NCBI RefSeq assembly: GCF_014212315.1
Contig: NZ_JACKXE010000001.1
Coordinates: forward strand, 930,001-994,000
From: Nocardioides luti
GTDB lineage: Bacteria; Actinomycetota; Actinomycetes; Propionibacteriales; Nocardioidaceae
Length of the DNA stretch: 64,000 nucleotides
Reading direction: 5' to 3'
Positions 16,088 to 29,400 of the stretch are shown piece after piece. Made by a program: the position numbers and the translations under genes. Every line of letters starts with the position of its first letter. Position 1 is the stretch's first letter. Below the pieces are notes generated by a model that made no database searches, was not told where the DNA came from, and saw only the letters and a list, made by a program, of their open reading frames with translations.

Positions 16088-18304
16088 TCACTCGCCGGAC
16101 AGGGCGGCGCGTACGGCGTGGGCCGCGGCCGCCGAGCGCTGGTCGCTGAGCGAGCCGGCCGAGGACTCCTGCAGGTAGAACACGTCCACCGCCTGCGGCC
16201 CCAGCGTGTCCACGTGCGCCGAGCGCACCGCCACGTCCAGCCGGGCGAGGGCGGCGCACACGAGGTAGACGACGCCCGGCCGGTCGGCCGCCCGGACCTC
16301 CAGCACCGTGGCGTGGTCGGAGGCCTCGGGGCGCACCACCACGGTCGGCGCCAGCACCTGGGCGTCCGCGGGGCGCAGGCGGGTGGCCGGGTCCAACCGG
16401 CCGTCGACGATGGCGTCGTACCGCTGGCGCAGCACCGCGGCGTCGAGGTGCTCGTCGGCGACCTCCCAGACCACCACGCCGTACTGGTCCTGGGCCCAGG
16501 CGCGCGCGGCGCGCACCGGCACCCGCTGGAGGGCGAACATCGCGGCCATGTCGGCGAGCAGGCCGACGCGGTCGAAGGCGATGACCGTGACGCGGGAGCC
16601 GTCCTCGACGGGCTCGACGGAGATGGCGGCGGAGCCCTTGCGGACCTCGCGCGGGATGCGCACGTCGTCGGTCACGATCGGCGGCAGCGCGACGCCGGTG
16701 TCGAGGGCCGCCCGGCTGCGCCGGGCCAGGTCGAGGATCAGCCCGGACCGCCAGCTCGACCAGGCCTTGGGCGAGGCGGCCTTGGCGTCGGCCTCCGTCA
16801 GCGCGGTGAGCAGGGACAGGGCCTCGGGGCTGCCGATCCGCGAGGTGATCAGCTCGATCGTGGCGGGGTCGTCGGGGTCGCGGGTGGTGGCGGTCTCGGC
16901 GAGGAGCAGGTGCTGGCGGACCAGCGTGGCGATGAGGTCGACCGAGTCGGGGGCGAAGCCCATCCGCGTGGCGATGGCCCGCGCGATCGGCGCCCCGGCC
17001 ACGCTGTGCTCGGTCAGGCTCCCCTTGCCGATGTCGTGCAGGAGCGCGGCGACCATCAGCACGTCGGGGCGGGCGACGTCACGGATCAGGGCCGCGGCCT
17101 CGATGCAGGTCTCGACGCTGTGCCGGTCGACGGTGAAGCGGTGGATCGCCGAGGCGTGCGGGAGCAGCCGGATCCGCTCCCACTCGGGCAGCACCTGCGA
17201 GAGCGCCCCGGTCTCCTCGAGCGTCTCCCAGACCGGGAGCAGCCCGCGGCCGGAGGCCAGCAGCCGCACCAGCAGCTGCCGGGCCTCGGTGCTCCACGGC
17301 TCCGGCAGCGGGGCGCACTCGCGCACCAGCCGGGCGGCCGTGGCGGGTGCCAGGACGGCGCCGTGCTCGGCGGCCGCGGCGCAGGCGCGCAGCAGCAGCT
17401 CGGGGTCCTCGGCGGGCCGCGCCCTCGCCTCGAGCACGACCTCGCCCGACGACAGCGCGACCCCGGGCGCGAGCGGCGTCAGCGACGGCTTGCGGGCGCC
17501 CTTCACCGACGTCGGCCGGGCCAGCACGGCGTCGACGCGCCCCCACGTGAGCCGGGACAGGTGGGTGATCCGGCGGCCCAGCTCGCGGACGGCGACCTGC
17601 GCGGCCCGGGCGTCGGTCAGCTCCAGCTCGCGGGCCACCTCGTCCCACATCTCGGGGCCGACGCGGTCGGTCGCGCGGCCGGCGACCCCCTGCACGACGT
17701 CGCGGACGTCGAGGAGGTTCTGCCGGCAGCGCTCGAGCTCCACGTGTGGCGCGTCGACCAGCCAGGTCGCCACGAGCGCCTTGAGCACCGTGGCGTCGCG
17801 CAGCCCGCCCTCGGCCTCCTTGAGGTCCGGCACCGAGAGGTGCGCGAGCTCGCCGATCAGGTCGTGGCGGTTGCGCACCATGTCGTGCAGCGCGGGCAGC
17901 CGCTCGCGGGCCTGGCGACGCCAGCTCGCGAGCATCGTGGTGCGGAGCCGGAGCGTGAGGTTCGGGTCGCCGGCGAGGTGGCGCAGGTCGAGCAGGCCGA
18001 GCGCGACCTTGAGGTCCTGGTCGGCGGCCTCGACCATCTGCGAGAACGTCCGCACCGAGTGGTCGAGCTTGGCGCCGGAGTCCCAGAGCGGGTACCACAG
18101 CTTCTCGGCGACCTCGCCGAGGTCGGTGCCCTCGTCGGAGACCAGCACCACGTCCAGGTCGGAGTGCGGCGCCAGCTCGGAGCGGCCGTAGCCGCCGACC
18201 GCCACCAGGGCGGCCCCGACCTCGGGGCCGCCACAGGCGTCGTACGACGTGGTGCAGAGCGCGTCGGCCTCGGCGGTGCGCCGGGCGCGGTCGGTGGCGG
18301 TCAC
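16088..18304 (-). CDS. glnD: [Protein-PII] uridylyltransferase/adenylyltransferase GlnD
   Basis: A 738-aa nitrogen sensor that modifies PII proteins. Its order of domains is a nucleotidyltransferase domain with VAVGGYGRSELAPHSDLDVV (about residues 34-53, GG...DxD signature), a helical linker, an HD domain with MVAALLHDIGKGSL, and two C-terminal ACT domains (starting near VIAFDRVGLLADMAAMFA and VRAADRPGVVYLVCAAL) that sense glutamine. Actinobacterial GlnD is known in Streptomyces and Corynebacterium to adenylylate PII at Tyr51. The N-terminus is shorter than in E. coli (890 aa). GTG start. It lies downstream of the amt-glnB pairs that encode its substrates. Confidence 0.95.
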   Translation of the reverse strand: MTATDRARRTAEADALCTTSYDACGGPEVGAALVAVGGYGRSELAPHSDLDVVLVSDEGTDLGEVAEKLWYPLWDSGAKLDHSVRTFSQMVEAADQDLKVALGLLDLRHLAGDPNLTLRLRTTMLASWRRQARERLPALHDMVRNRHDLIGELAHLSVPDLKEAEGGLRDATVLKALVATWLVDAPHVELERCRQNLLDVRDVVQGVAGRATDRVGPEMWDEVARELELTDARAAQVAVRELGRRITHLSRLTWGRVDAVLARPTSVKGARKPSLTPLAPGVALSSGEVVLEARARPAEDPELLLRACAAAAEHGAVLAPATAARLVRECAPLPEPWSTEARQLLVRLLASGRGLLPVWETLEETGALSQVLPEWERIRLLPHASAIHRFTVDRHSVETCIEAAALIRDVARPDVLMVAALLHDIGKGSLTEHSVAGAPIARAIATRMGFAPDSVDLIATLVRQHLLLAETATTRDPDDPATIELITSRIGSPEALSLLTALTEADAKAASPKAWSSWRSGLILDLARRSRAALDTGVALPPIVTDDVRIPREVRKGSAAISVEPVEDGSRVTVIAFDRVGLLADMAAMFALQRVPVRAARAWAQDQYGVVVWEVADEHLDAAVLRQRYDAIVDGRLDPATRLRPADAQVLAPTVVVRPEASDHATVLEVRAADRPGVVYLVCAALARLDVAVRSAHVDTLGPQAVDVFYLQESSAGSLSDQRSAAAAHAVRAALSGE

Positions 18305-18326
18305 GTGCTCCCTGTCTCGGATCCGT

Positions 18327-18356
18327 GCGGTCGGCTGGGGTGCGGCCGGCTGGGGT
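18327..18356. repeat. 15-bp tandem duplication
   Basis: GCGGTCGGCTGGGGT is followed directly by GCGGCCGGCTGGGGT (one difference) in the 75-bp gap between glnB and glnD. It is probably a slippage product; no function can be read from it. Confidence 0.6.
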
Positions 18357-18379
18357 GGTCGCCGTGCGGCGGGGTCCGC

Positions 18380-20141
<1,762 letters not shown>

Positions 20142-20192
20142 CGAGCCCCTCGGTGCTGTGGGACATCCCACGGCTCCTGCGGGGCCCGGAGG

Positions 20193-20237
20193 CCTCCCCG
20201 CCGTCCGGTCCGGCGCACGTGCCGAACGACGGGGAGG
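20193..20237 (-). terminator. Hairpin after the second PII gene
   Basis: CCTCCCCG ... CGGGGAGG outer stem with an inner CGGC/GCCG stem, 23-68 nt past the glnB copy 2 stop. It separates the two amt-glnB operons. No T-tract is present. Confidence 0.45.
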
Positions 20238-20260
20238 GCGTCACTCAGAGCCGTCCGGTC

Positions 20261-22085
<1,825 letters not shown>

Positions 22086-22211
22086 GAACGCGCCGGGCAG
22101 GTTTGAGATCCGCGCGGGCGGGTCCGGGACCGGCGGCCGGGCCGCGGGCGCCCGCGCCCCTAGGGTGGGGGCACCACCGACCCAGGCGACGACCACGAGG
22201 CGAGCAGAAGC

Positions 22212-24443
22212 GTGAAGTTCCCCAGGAGGCGACCCGCCCCGGACGCGGCGGAGCCCCCGCCGCGCGAGGCGGTGGCCGGGCCGGTCCGGCGCCTGGTCGC
22301 GGCCGGTCTCGTCGATCGGGCGTTCTGCGAGGCGTCGAGCGGGCAGGCGTTCGCGTCCGACCTGGCCGCGGCGCAGGCGTTCGACGGGTCCGGCGGGCGG
22401 TGGTCACCCCATCCCCTGGTCGACCTGGGCTCGCTGCCCGCTCGCGTGCGCACCCGCCTCGAGGAGCGGGCGGCCGGTCCGCTGCTGCGCCACCTCGAGG
22501 GGCCGGGCTCCCGGCGCCGCCTGGGTCCGCTCTTCGACGCCCGGGCCGTGTCCGGGACCGACGAGGAGCGGGCGGCCCACCCGGGCGGGTCCCTCGGTCT
22601 CTTCCTCGCGACGGCCCGGGCGGAGACGCCCCTGCCGGGCGGGCGCGGGCTGACCTGGGGCCGGGCGCGCGACCTGCTGCTGGAGCACGCGCGCGTGGTG
22701 CAGGAGCAGCGCCCGGTGGCGGGCCCGCTCGCCGCCGAGCCGCGCGACGCCGTACGCCGGTCCGGGCTCGGTCGTGCTCCCGGCCGGCTCTCGGTGCTCG
22801 TCGCCGTGGACGACGAGGTCGGTCCGGCGGCGACCCTCAACGGGGTCGCCGCGGTCCTGCGCAGCTCCCCCGGTGTCGACCTCGAGGTCGTCGTGCTGGA
22901 CCACGGCTCCCCTCCCCTCGCCGCGATGACCCTGGCTGCCGGGCTCCTCGGCGACGACCGGGTGCGCCTCGTCCGGCTGCCCCGGCGTCTCGACCGAGCC
23001 TCCGCACGCGACCTCGCCGTCGCCGCGTCGACCGGCGAGCACGTCCTCCTCCTCGCGCCCGGCTCGGAGCCTCGGCCCGGGTGGTGGGAGCCGCTGGTCG
23101 CCCACCTCGCCGACCCGCTCGTGCTCGGGGTCCAGCCGCTGCTGCTGGAGCCCGACGACACCATCCGGTCCGCGGGCACCGTCCTCGTCGACGGGTCCGA
23201 CGCACCGCGCCACCACCTCGTCGGCCACCCCCTCGAGGACGCGCGCACGCGGGGCGGCACGGGCTTCGCGGCCGTGTCGACCGAGGCGCTGCTGCTGCGG
23301 GCCGAGGACGTCGTGGCCCTCGGCGGCCTCGACCCCCGGCTCCCGGACGGGCACGCCGACCTCGACCTCTGCCTGCGCGCCGGAGAGCTGCGTGCGGGCC
23401 ACTTCGCCGTCGAGCCCTCCTCCCTCGTCACCCGGCACGGACCCGCGACCCCTCTCCCGACCCTCCCGGTGGACGGCCACGGCCCGCTGCTGGAGCGGTG
23501 GCGCGGTCGCTCCCCGTCCGCGCAGGCGCCCGACGGGCGGCGCTGGGCCCTGACGATCGCGGCGCCGGGCGGCGAGAAGGGCGACCGGTGGGGGGATGTG
23601 CACTTCGCCCGGTCCCTCGCCCGCGCGCTGGCGGCCCGCGGGCAGGACCCGGTCCTTGTCCGCCACGGTGCGCAGGACGTCGCACCGGCCGGGCCCGACG
23701 CCGTCGCCCTGCACCTGCGCGGCCTCGACCCGGTCCGCCCGGTCGACGGCCGGGTCAACGTGGTCTGGGTGATCAGCCACCCCGAGGACGTCGACCCCGA
23801 GGAGCTCGTCGGCGTCGACCGCGTCTTCGCCGCCTCGTCGATGTGGGCGCGGGAGATGAGCCACCGCAGCGGGCGACCGGTGGAGCCCCTGCTGCAGGCG
23901 ACCGACCTGGCGCTGCGCCCCGACCGCTCGTCACCCGTCGGGGACGGGTCGCGCCCGCTCTTCGTCGGCAACACCCACGCCGGCCGGCCGCGCCGGATCG
24001 TGCTGGACGCCGTGGCGGCGGGCGTGCCGGTCGAGGTGCACGGCCCGGGCTGGGAGGGCGTGCTCCCGGACGGTCACCTGCGCTCGGCGTACGTCGCGAA
24101 CGACGCGCTGATGGCGCTCTACCGCCGCCACGGCCTGGTGCTCGCCGACCACTGGGGCGACATGGCCACCCACGGGTTCCTGGCCAACCGCCTGTTCGAC
24201 GCCGTCGCTGCCGGCGCGCGCGTCGTCTGTGACGACGTGCCCGGCACCGAGGCGCTGGAAGGGGCCGTGCAGGTCTACCGCACCCCCGACGAGCTGGCGT
24301 TCCTCTGCTCCCCCGCGGGGCGCTCGCGCTGGCCCTCGGACGAGGAGATGGCCGCGATCGCCGACCGGGTCGCCGTGGCGCACTCGTTCGACCGGCGCGC
24401 CGAGCAGCTCGCCGACGCCGTGACGGCCCTCCGTCGGGCCTGA
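22212..24443 (+). CDS. Two-domain glycosyltransferase
   Basis: A 743-aa protein. An N-terminal ~190-aa region without recognised motifs is followed by a GT-A type family-2 segment (about residues 192-420: LSVLVAVDDEVGPAATLNGV, LEVVVLDHGS, then LLLRAEDVVALGGLDPRLPDGHADLDLCLR, where the DLDLCLR corresponds to the ED(V/L)DL region). The C-terminal ~300 residues resemble GT-B/CgeB-like transferases (VNVVWVISHPEDVDPEEL, LFVGNTHAGRPRRIV, DHWGDMATHGFLANRLFDAVAAG). Such chained enzymes build cell-wall or surface glycans. The GTG start at 22212 is divergent from amt copy 2, and the gene ends 6 bp before the convergent ftsY stop. Acceptor and donor are unknown. Confidence 0.75.
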   Translation: MKFPRRRPAPDAAEPPPREAVAGPVRRLVAAGLVDRAFCEASSGQAFASDLAAAQAFDGSGGRWSPHPLVDLGSLPARVRTRLEERAAGPLLRHLEGPGSRRRLGPLFDARAVSGTDEERAAHPGGSLGLFLATARAETPLPGGRGLTWGRARDLLLEHARVVQEQRPVAGPLAAEPRDAVRRSGLGRAPGRLSVLVAVDDEVGPAATLNGVAAVLRSSPGVDLEVVVLDHGSPPLAAMTLAAGLLGDDRVRLVRLPRRLDRASARDLAVAASTGEHVLLLAPGSEPRPGWWEPLVAHLADPLVLGVQPLLLEPDDTIRSAGTVLVDGSDAPRHHLVGHPLEDARTRGGTGFAAVSTEALLLRAEDVVALGGLDPRLPDGHADLDLCLRAGELRAGHFAVEPSSLVTRHGPATPLPTLPVDGHGPLLERWRGRSPSAQAPDGRRWALTIAAPGGEKGDRWGDVHFARSLARALAARGQDPVLVRHGAQDVAPAGPDAVALHLRGLDPVRPVDGRVNVVWVISHPEDVDPEELVGVDRVFAASSMWAREMSHRSGRPVEPLLQATDLALRPDRSSPVGDGSRPLFVGNTHAGRPRRIVLDAVAAGVPVEVHGPGWEGVLPDGHLRSAYVANDALMALYRRHGLVLADHWGDMATHGFLANRLFDAVAAGARVVCDDVPGTEALEGAVQVYRTPDELAFLCSPAGRSRWPSDEEMAAIADRVAVAHSFDRRAEQLADAVTALRRA

Positions 24444-24449
24444 CCCGGC

Positions 24450-25598
24450 TCAGCCCAGCAGGGCGTCGACGAACGCGCCGGCGTCGAAGGGGGCCAGGTC
24501 GTCGGCGCCCTCGCCGAGACCGACGAGCTTGACCGGGACGCCCAGCTCGCGCTGCACGGCGACGACGATGCCGCCCTTGGCGGAGCCGTCGAGCTTGGTG
24601 AGCACGATGCCGGTGACGTTGACGATCTCGCTGAAGACGCGGGCCTGGATCATGCCGTTCTGGCCGGTGGTCGCGTCGAGGACCAGCAGCACCTCGGTGA
24701 CCGGGGCCTGCTTCTCGATGACGCGCTTGACCTTGCCGAGCTCGTCCATCAGGCCGGCCTTGTTCTGGAGCCGGCCGGCGGTGTCGACGATGACGGTGTC
24801 GACGCCGCGCTCGGTGCCCTGCTTGACGGCCTCGAAGGCGACGCTCGCCGGGTCGGTGCCCTCCGGGCCGCGGACCACCTCGACGCCGACGCGCTCGCCC
24901 CACGTGGCCAGCTGCTCGACGGCGGCCGCGCGGAAGGTGTCGGCGGCGCCGAGCACGACGGTGCGGTCCTCGGCGACGAGGATCCGGGCGATCTTGCCGA
25001 CGGTGGTGGTCTTGCCGGCACCGTTCACGCCGACGACCAGGACGACGCCCGGCCTGCCGTCCTCGCCGCTGACCTGCAGGCGGCGGTCCATGGTCGGGTC
25101 GACCAGCTCCAGGAGCTCCTCGCGGAGCACGGTCCGGGCGTCGGCGGCGCTGGCGCCGTCGACGCGCAGCCGGGTGCGCAGCCGCTCGACGAGCTGCTGG
25201 GTCGGGGCGACCCCGATGTCGGCCGTGAGCAGGGTGTCCTCGATGGACTCCCAGGTGTCCTCGTCGAGCCGGTCGCGCGACAGCAGCGCGAGCAGGCCGC
25301 GGCCGAGGCCGCCCTGCGAGCCGGCCAGCCGCTGGCGCAGCCGGACGAGGCGCGACGCGGTGCCCTCGGGGCGCTCGAGCGTGGGAGTGGCCGGCGCGGT
25401 CGGGCCCTCGGGCACGACGACCGCCGGTGTCTCCTCGACCGGAGCCTCGACGTCGCCGTCGGCCGGCGGCGGGGTGATGACGTCCGTGCCGCCCCGCGGC
25501 GGCTCGATGCGGCGCCGGCGACCCGAGGTCACGAGGCCGGCAAGAGCGGCGACGCCGAGAACGGCGATGCCGACGATCAGATAGATCCAGTCACCCAT
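24450..25598 (-). CDS. ftsY: SRP receptor FtsY
   Basis: A 382-aa protein. It has an N-terminal membrane helix (about residues 3-26), then a linker rich in Pro/Glu/Val (A domain), an NG domain with G1 VNGAGKTTTVGKIA (about 190-203), G3 IVDTAGRLQNKAGLMDELGK and G4 LTKLDGSAKGG, ending FDAGAFVDALLG. It receives Ffh-bound ribosomes at the membrane. The ATG at 25598 gives MGDWIYLIVGIAVLG; a TTG four codons upstream is possible. ffh lies 9 kb away, and smc is just upstream, the usual actinobacterial smc-ftsY order. Confidence 0.95.
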   Translation of the reverse strand: MGDWIYLIVGIAVLGVAALAGLVTSGRRRRIEPPRGGTDVITPPPADGDVEAPVEETPAVVVPEGPTAPATPTLERPEGTASRLVRLRQRLAGSQGGLGRGLLALLSRDRLDEDTWESIEDTLLTADIGVAPTQQLVERLRTRLRVDGASAADARTVLREELLELVDPTMDRRLQVSGEDGRPGVVLVVGVNGAGKTTTVGKIARILVAEDRTVVLGAADTFRAAAVEQLATWGERVGVEVVRGPEGTDPASVAFEAVKQGTERGVDTVIVDTAGRLQNKAGLMDELGKVKRVIEKQAPVTEVLLVLDATTGQNGMIQARVFSEIVNVTGIVLTKLDGSAKGGIVVAVQRELGVPVKLVGLGEGADDLAPFDAGAFVDALLG

Positions 25599-25631
25599 GC
25601 GGCCATCCAACCAGAGGCCGGCGGGGCGGCG

Positions 25632-25853
25632 TCACGCGCGGTGCTGCGCCTCCTGGCGCTCCGCGACCTCGCGGCCGTGCACCTCGTCGCCCTCGGTCGG
25701 CAGGGTGGGGGCGGCCTCGGCCGCCTTCGCCATGGCGTCCCCGAGCCACGGGGCGGCCGGGACCTCCTCGCCACGGTGGGGGAACGCCACGTAGGTGACG
25801 ACCAGCACGGCCAGGACGACGATCACGAGCATCACGAGGGCGATGGTGAGCAC
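25632..25853 (-). CDS. Small single-pass membrane protein
   Basis: A 73-aa protein: an N-terminal membrane helix of about 20 residues (LTIALVMLVIVVLAVLVVTYVAF), then an acidic cytoplasmic or extracytoplasmic tail. I do not recognise a family. The GTG start at 25853 is preceded by GAGG at suitable spacing. It lies between the thioesterase gene and ftsY in the same orientation. The 135 bp upstream (25854-25988) shows no other feature. Confidence 0.6.
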   Translation of the reverse strand: MLTIALVMLVIVVLAVLVVTYVAFPHRGEEVPAAPWLGDAMAKAAEAAPTLPTEGDEVHGREVAERQEAQHRA

Positions 25854-25988
25854 GGCGGGAACCTCTTCCGAGACGACGGGGGTAGCAGGTGAGTACCCCT
25901 CCCCACCGTGACACACACCCCCTGCGTGCCCGCAGCGCTCGCACCCGGACGCGCCGGGGACGTGGTCGACGTCACCGCCGCGGGCGAC

Positions 25989-26432
25989 TCAGCGGGTGGG
26001 CCGGAGCAGCGGCTCCACGGCCGCGCGAATCGCGTCGGGCATCGGGGTCACCGAGCGAGCCGGGTCGGTGTTGTCGACGTACACGTGCACGAACCGGCCC
26101 TCGGCGGCCGCCTCGTCGGCGTCCCCCTGGAAGATCCCGATCCGGTAGACGATGCTCGAGGTGCCGACCTTGTCCACGACCAGCCCGGTCTCGATCGGCG
26201 CCGGGAAGCCGACCTCGCGGAAGTAGCGGCACGAGGTCTCGGCCACCACCCCGATCTGCGGGAGCGAGCGCACGTCGAGCCCGGTCGCCTCGTAGAGGTG
26301 GGCGTTGACCGCGGTGTCGAACAGCTCGTAGTACGTCGCGTTGTTCAGGTGGCCGTAGGCGTCGTCGTCGCGCCACCGGGTCGTCACGGTGCGCCACGCG
26401 ACGTAGTCGGCGCGGGTGGGGCGCTCGCTCAT
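25989..26432 (-). CDS. Hotdog-fold acyl-CoA thioesterase
   Basis: A 147-aa protein with the 4-hydroxybenzoyl-CoA thioesterase/YbgC-type core: TTRWRDDDAYGHLNNATYYE (the D-x-x-GH-x-NN motif, about residues 17-36), then ETSCRYFREVGFPAPIE and VYRIGIFQ. It hydrolyses acyl-CoA thioesters; the natural substrate is unknown. The ATG overlaps the smc stop by 4 bp, so it is translationally coupled to smc. Confidence 0.88.
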   Translation of the reverse strand: MSERPTRADYVAWRTVTTRWRDDDAYGHLNNATYYELFDTAVNAHLYEATGLDVRSLPQIGVVAETSCRYFREVGFPAPIETGLVVDKVGTSSIVYRIGIFQGDADEAAAEGRFVHVYVDNTDPARSVTPMPDAIRAAVEPLLRPTR

Positions 26433-29400
26433 GCCGGCTCGGCCCGCAGCCGCTGGCTGATGACGGCGGAGACGCCGTCGCCGCGCATGGTGACGCCGTA
26501 CAGCGCGTCGCCGACCTCCATGGTCCGCTTTTGGTGGGTGATGACGAGGAGCTGGGAGTTCTCGCGGAGCTCCTCGTAGATCTCGAGCAGCCGGCCGAGG
26601 TTGGTGTCGTCGAGGGCGGCCTCGACCTCGTCGAGGATGTAGAACGGCGAGGGCCGGGCCTTGAACAGCGAGACCAGGAAGCAGACCGCCACGAGCGACC
26701 GCTCACCGCCGGAGAGCAGCGAGAGCCGCTTGACCTTCTTGCCGGCCGGGCGGGCCTCGACCTCGATGCCGGTGTTGAGCATGTCGTCGGGCTGGGTGAG
26801 CACCAGGCGGCCCTCGCCCCCGGGGAAGAGCCGCGCGAAGGTCGCGTCGAAGGCGCGCTCGACGTCGGCGTACGCCTCGGTGAAGACCTGCTGCACGCGG
26901 TCGTCGACCTCCTTGACGATGTCGAGGAGGTCCTTGCGGGTCTTCTTGAGGTCCTCGAGCTGCTCGGTGAGGAACTTGTGCCGCTCCTCCATCGCCGAGA
27001 ACTCCTCCAGCGCGAGCGGGTTCACCTTGCCGAGCATCGAGAGCGAGCGCTCGGCGCTGCGCAGCCGCTTCTGCTGCTCCTCACGCACGAACGGCACCGG
27101 GTCGGGGTAGACGTCCTCGTCCCCCTCGGCACCGCCCTCGGCCCCGTCAACGCGGGCCAGCGGCGAGGTGGCGGGGACAAGCTGGTCGGGGCCGTAGTCC
27201 GCGACCAGGCCGTCCGGGTCGAGGCCGAGCTCCTCGAGCGCGCGCTCCTCGAGCTGCTCGATGCGCATCCGCTGCTGGGTGCGGGCCATCTCGTCGCGGT
27301 GCACGGAGTTGACCAGCTCGTCGTGCTCGCGGCCGAGCTCGCGCAGCCGGGCACGGATCGCGAGCAGGTCCTGCTCGCGGCCCTGCCGGGCCTGCTCGAC
27401 GGCGGTACGCCGCTCCGTGGCCAGGTGGATCGAGACCTCCAGGCGAGTCAGCACGTAGGCGACCGCGACGCCGACGGCCTCCGCGGCCCGGCCCTCGCGC
27501 AGCAGCCGCTCGCGGCGCTCGGCGGCCCGGGCCCGCGTCTCCCGCTCGGCCTTGGCCGCCCGGACGAGCGAGTCGGCGCGACCGTGCAGCGCGCGGGCGC
27601 GCTCCTCGGCGGTGCGCAGCGACAGCCGGGCGTCCATCTCGCCCTGGCGGGAGGCACGGGCCTCGTCCACCAGGCGCTCGCGGTCGGCGGTGTCGGGCTC
27701 CTCGTCGGGGGCGTCCTCGGCCTGCGCGAGGCGGGCCTCGAGGTCGGCGAGCCCGGCGAGGTCCTGCGCGCGCGCCTGCTCGGCCTTGGCGATCGCCTGG
27801 GTGACGCGCTCGGCCTCGGCGCGGGCGGAGCGGGCCTGGGAGCCGTACTGCCCCAGCTCCTCGGCCACCGCGGCGAGGGTCGCGTCGGACTCGTGGAGCT
27901 TGGCCAGCGCGACGTCGACCCGCTTCTGCGCGTCGAGGCGCTCGGCCTCGAGGCGGGACATGTCGAAGCCGAGCCGCTCCGAGGACGCGATCGCCTCGGC
28001 GAGCTGGGCGGCGGCCTCGTCGACGGCGGCCTGGATCTCGATCAGGCTCGGCTGGCTCGAGGAGCCGCCGGAGGCGAAGTGCGCGCCGAGCACGTCCCCG
28101 TCGCGGGTGACCGCGGTGAGGTCGGACATGTCGGCGACGAGGGCGCGGGCGGCGGCCAGGTCGTCGACGACGGCGACCTTGAACAGCAGCCGCGCCAGGG
28201 CGGGTCGCAGGGCGTCGGGGCACTCCACGACGTCCACGGCGTACGCCGCGTGGCCCGGCAGCCCGGGCCAGGAGGTGTCGTCGGTCGGTCCGCCGCCGAG
28301 CAGCAGGCCGGCGCGGCCGAGGTCGTCGCCCTTGAGGTGGCCGATCGCGCGGACGGCTGCGTCGGCGTCGGTGACGGCGACCGCGTCGGCCGCGGAGCCG
28401 AGCGCCCCGGCGACGGCGGCCTCGTAGCCGCTGCGCACCGACAGCAGCGCGGCGACGGAACCGAGCATCCCGGAGACGTGGTCGGTGGCGGCCAGCAGGG
28501 CACCGGCCCCGTCCTTGCGGTTGAGGCCCATCTCGAGGGCGTCCTTGCGGGCCAGCAGGGCGCCCCGGTCGCGGTCGGCCTGCTGGGCCTCGTCGCGGGC
28601 CTTGGCCAGGCGGTCCTCGATGTCGCCGAGCAGGCTGCTCGCCGCCTCGTGCTCGGCGTCGAGCCCCTCCTCCCCCGCGTCGAGCCCGGCGACCCGGGTC
28701 TCGAGGGAGGTGAAGTCGCGCTGGGCGCGGTCGGCGCGGGCCACGGCCTCCTCGCGGGCGAGCTGGAGGCGTCCGACCTCGTCGTCGGCCGCGGCGGCGC
28801 GGGACTTGAGCGCGTTGACCTGCCCGTGCAGCCGGGCCAGGCCCTCGCGGCGGTCGGCGGCGGCGCGCTGGAGCCCGGAGATCCGGCGCTCCTCGGCGGC
28901 GGCGGCGTCCTCGGCGGCCTTGCGGGCCGTGACGGCCTGCTCGAGCGTGGTGCGCTGGCGGTCCACCTCGGCGGCGATCTGCTGCTCCTGCTCGCGGACC
29001 CGGGTCGCCTCGGCCTCGAGCTGCTCGGGGTCGCGCCCGGAGTGGCTCAGCTCGGACTCGGTCGTGCCGGCGGCGTTGCGGACCCGCTCGGTGGCCAGGG
29101 ACTGCGTGCCCCGGAGCCGCTCGCGCAGGCCGGAGAGGGCGAACCACGTCTCCTGGGCCGCGGACAGCGCCGGCAGGTCCTCGCGCAGCGCGGCCTCGAG
29201 GGCGGCCTCGGTCTCGCGGGCCTCGGCGACGGCCGCCTCGACCAGCGCGCGGCGCTCGACCAGGATCGACTCGTCGGCCAGCTCCTGCTCGAGCGCGGTG
29301 CGGGCGGTGACGAGGTCGTCGGCCATCAGGCGGGCGCGGGCGTCGCGCACGTCCATCTGCACGGCCTGGGCCTTGCGGGCCACCTCGGCCTGGCGGCCGA

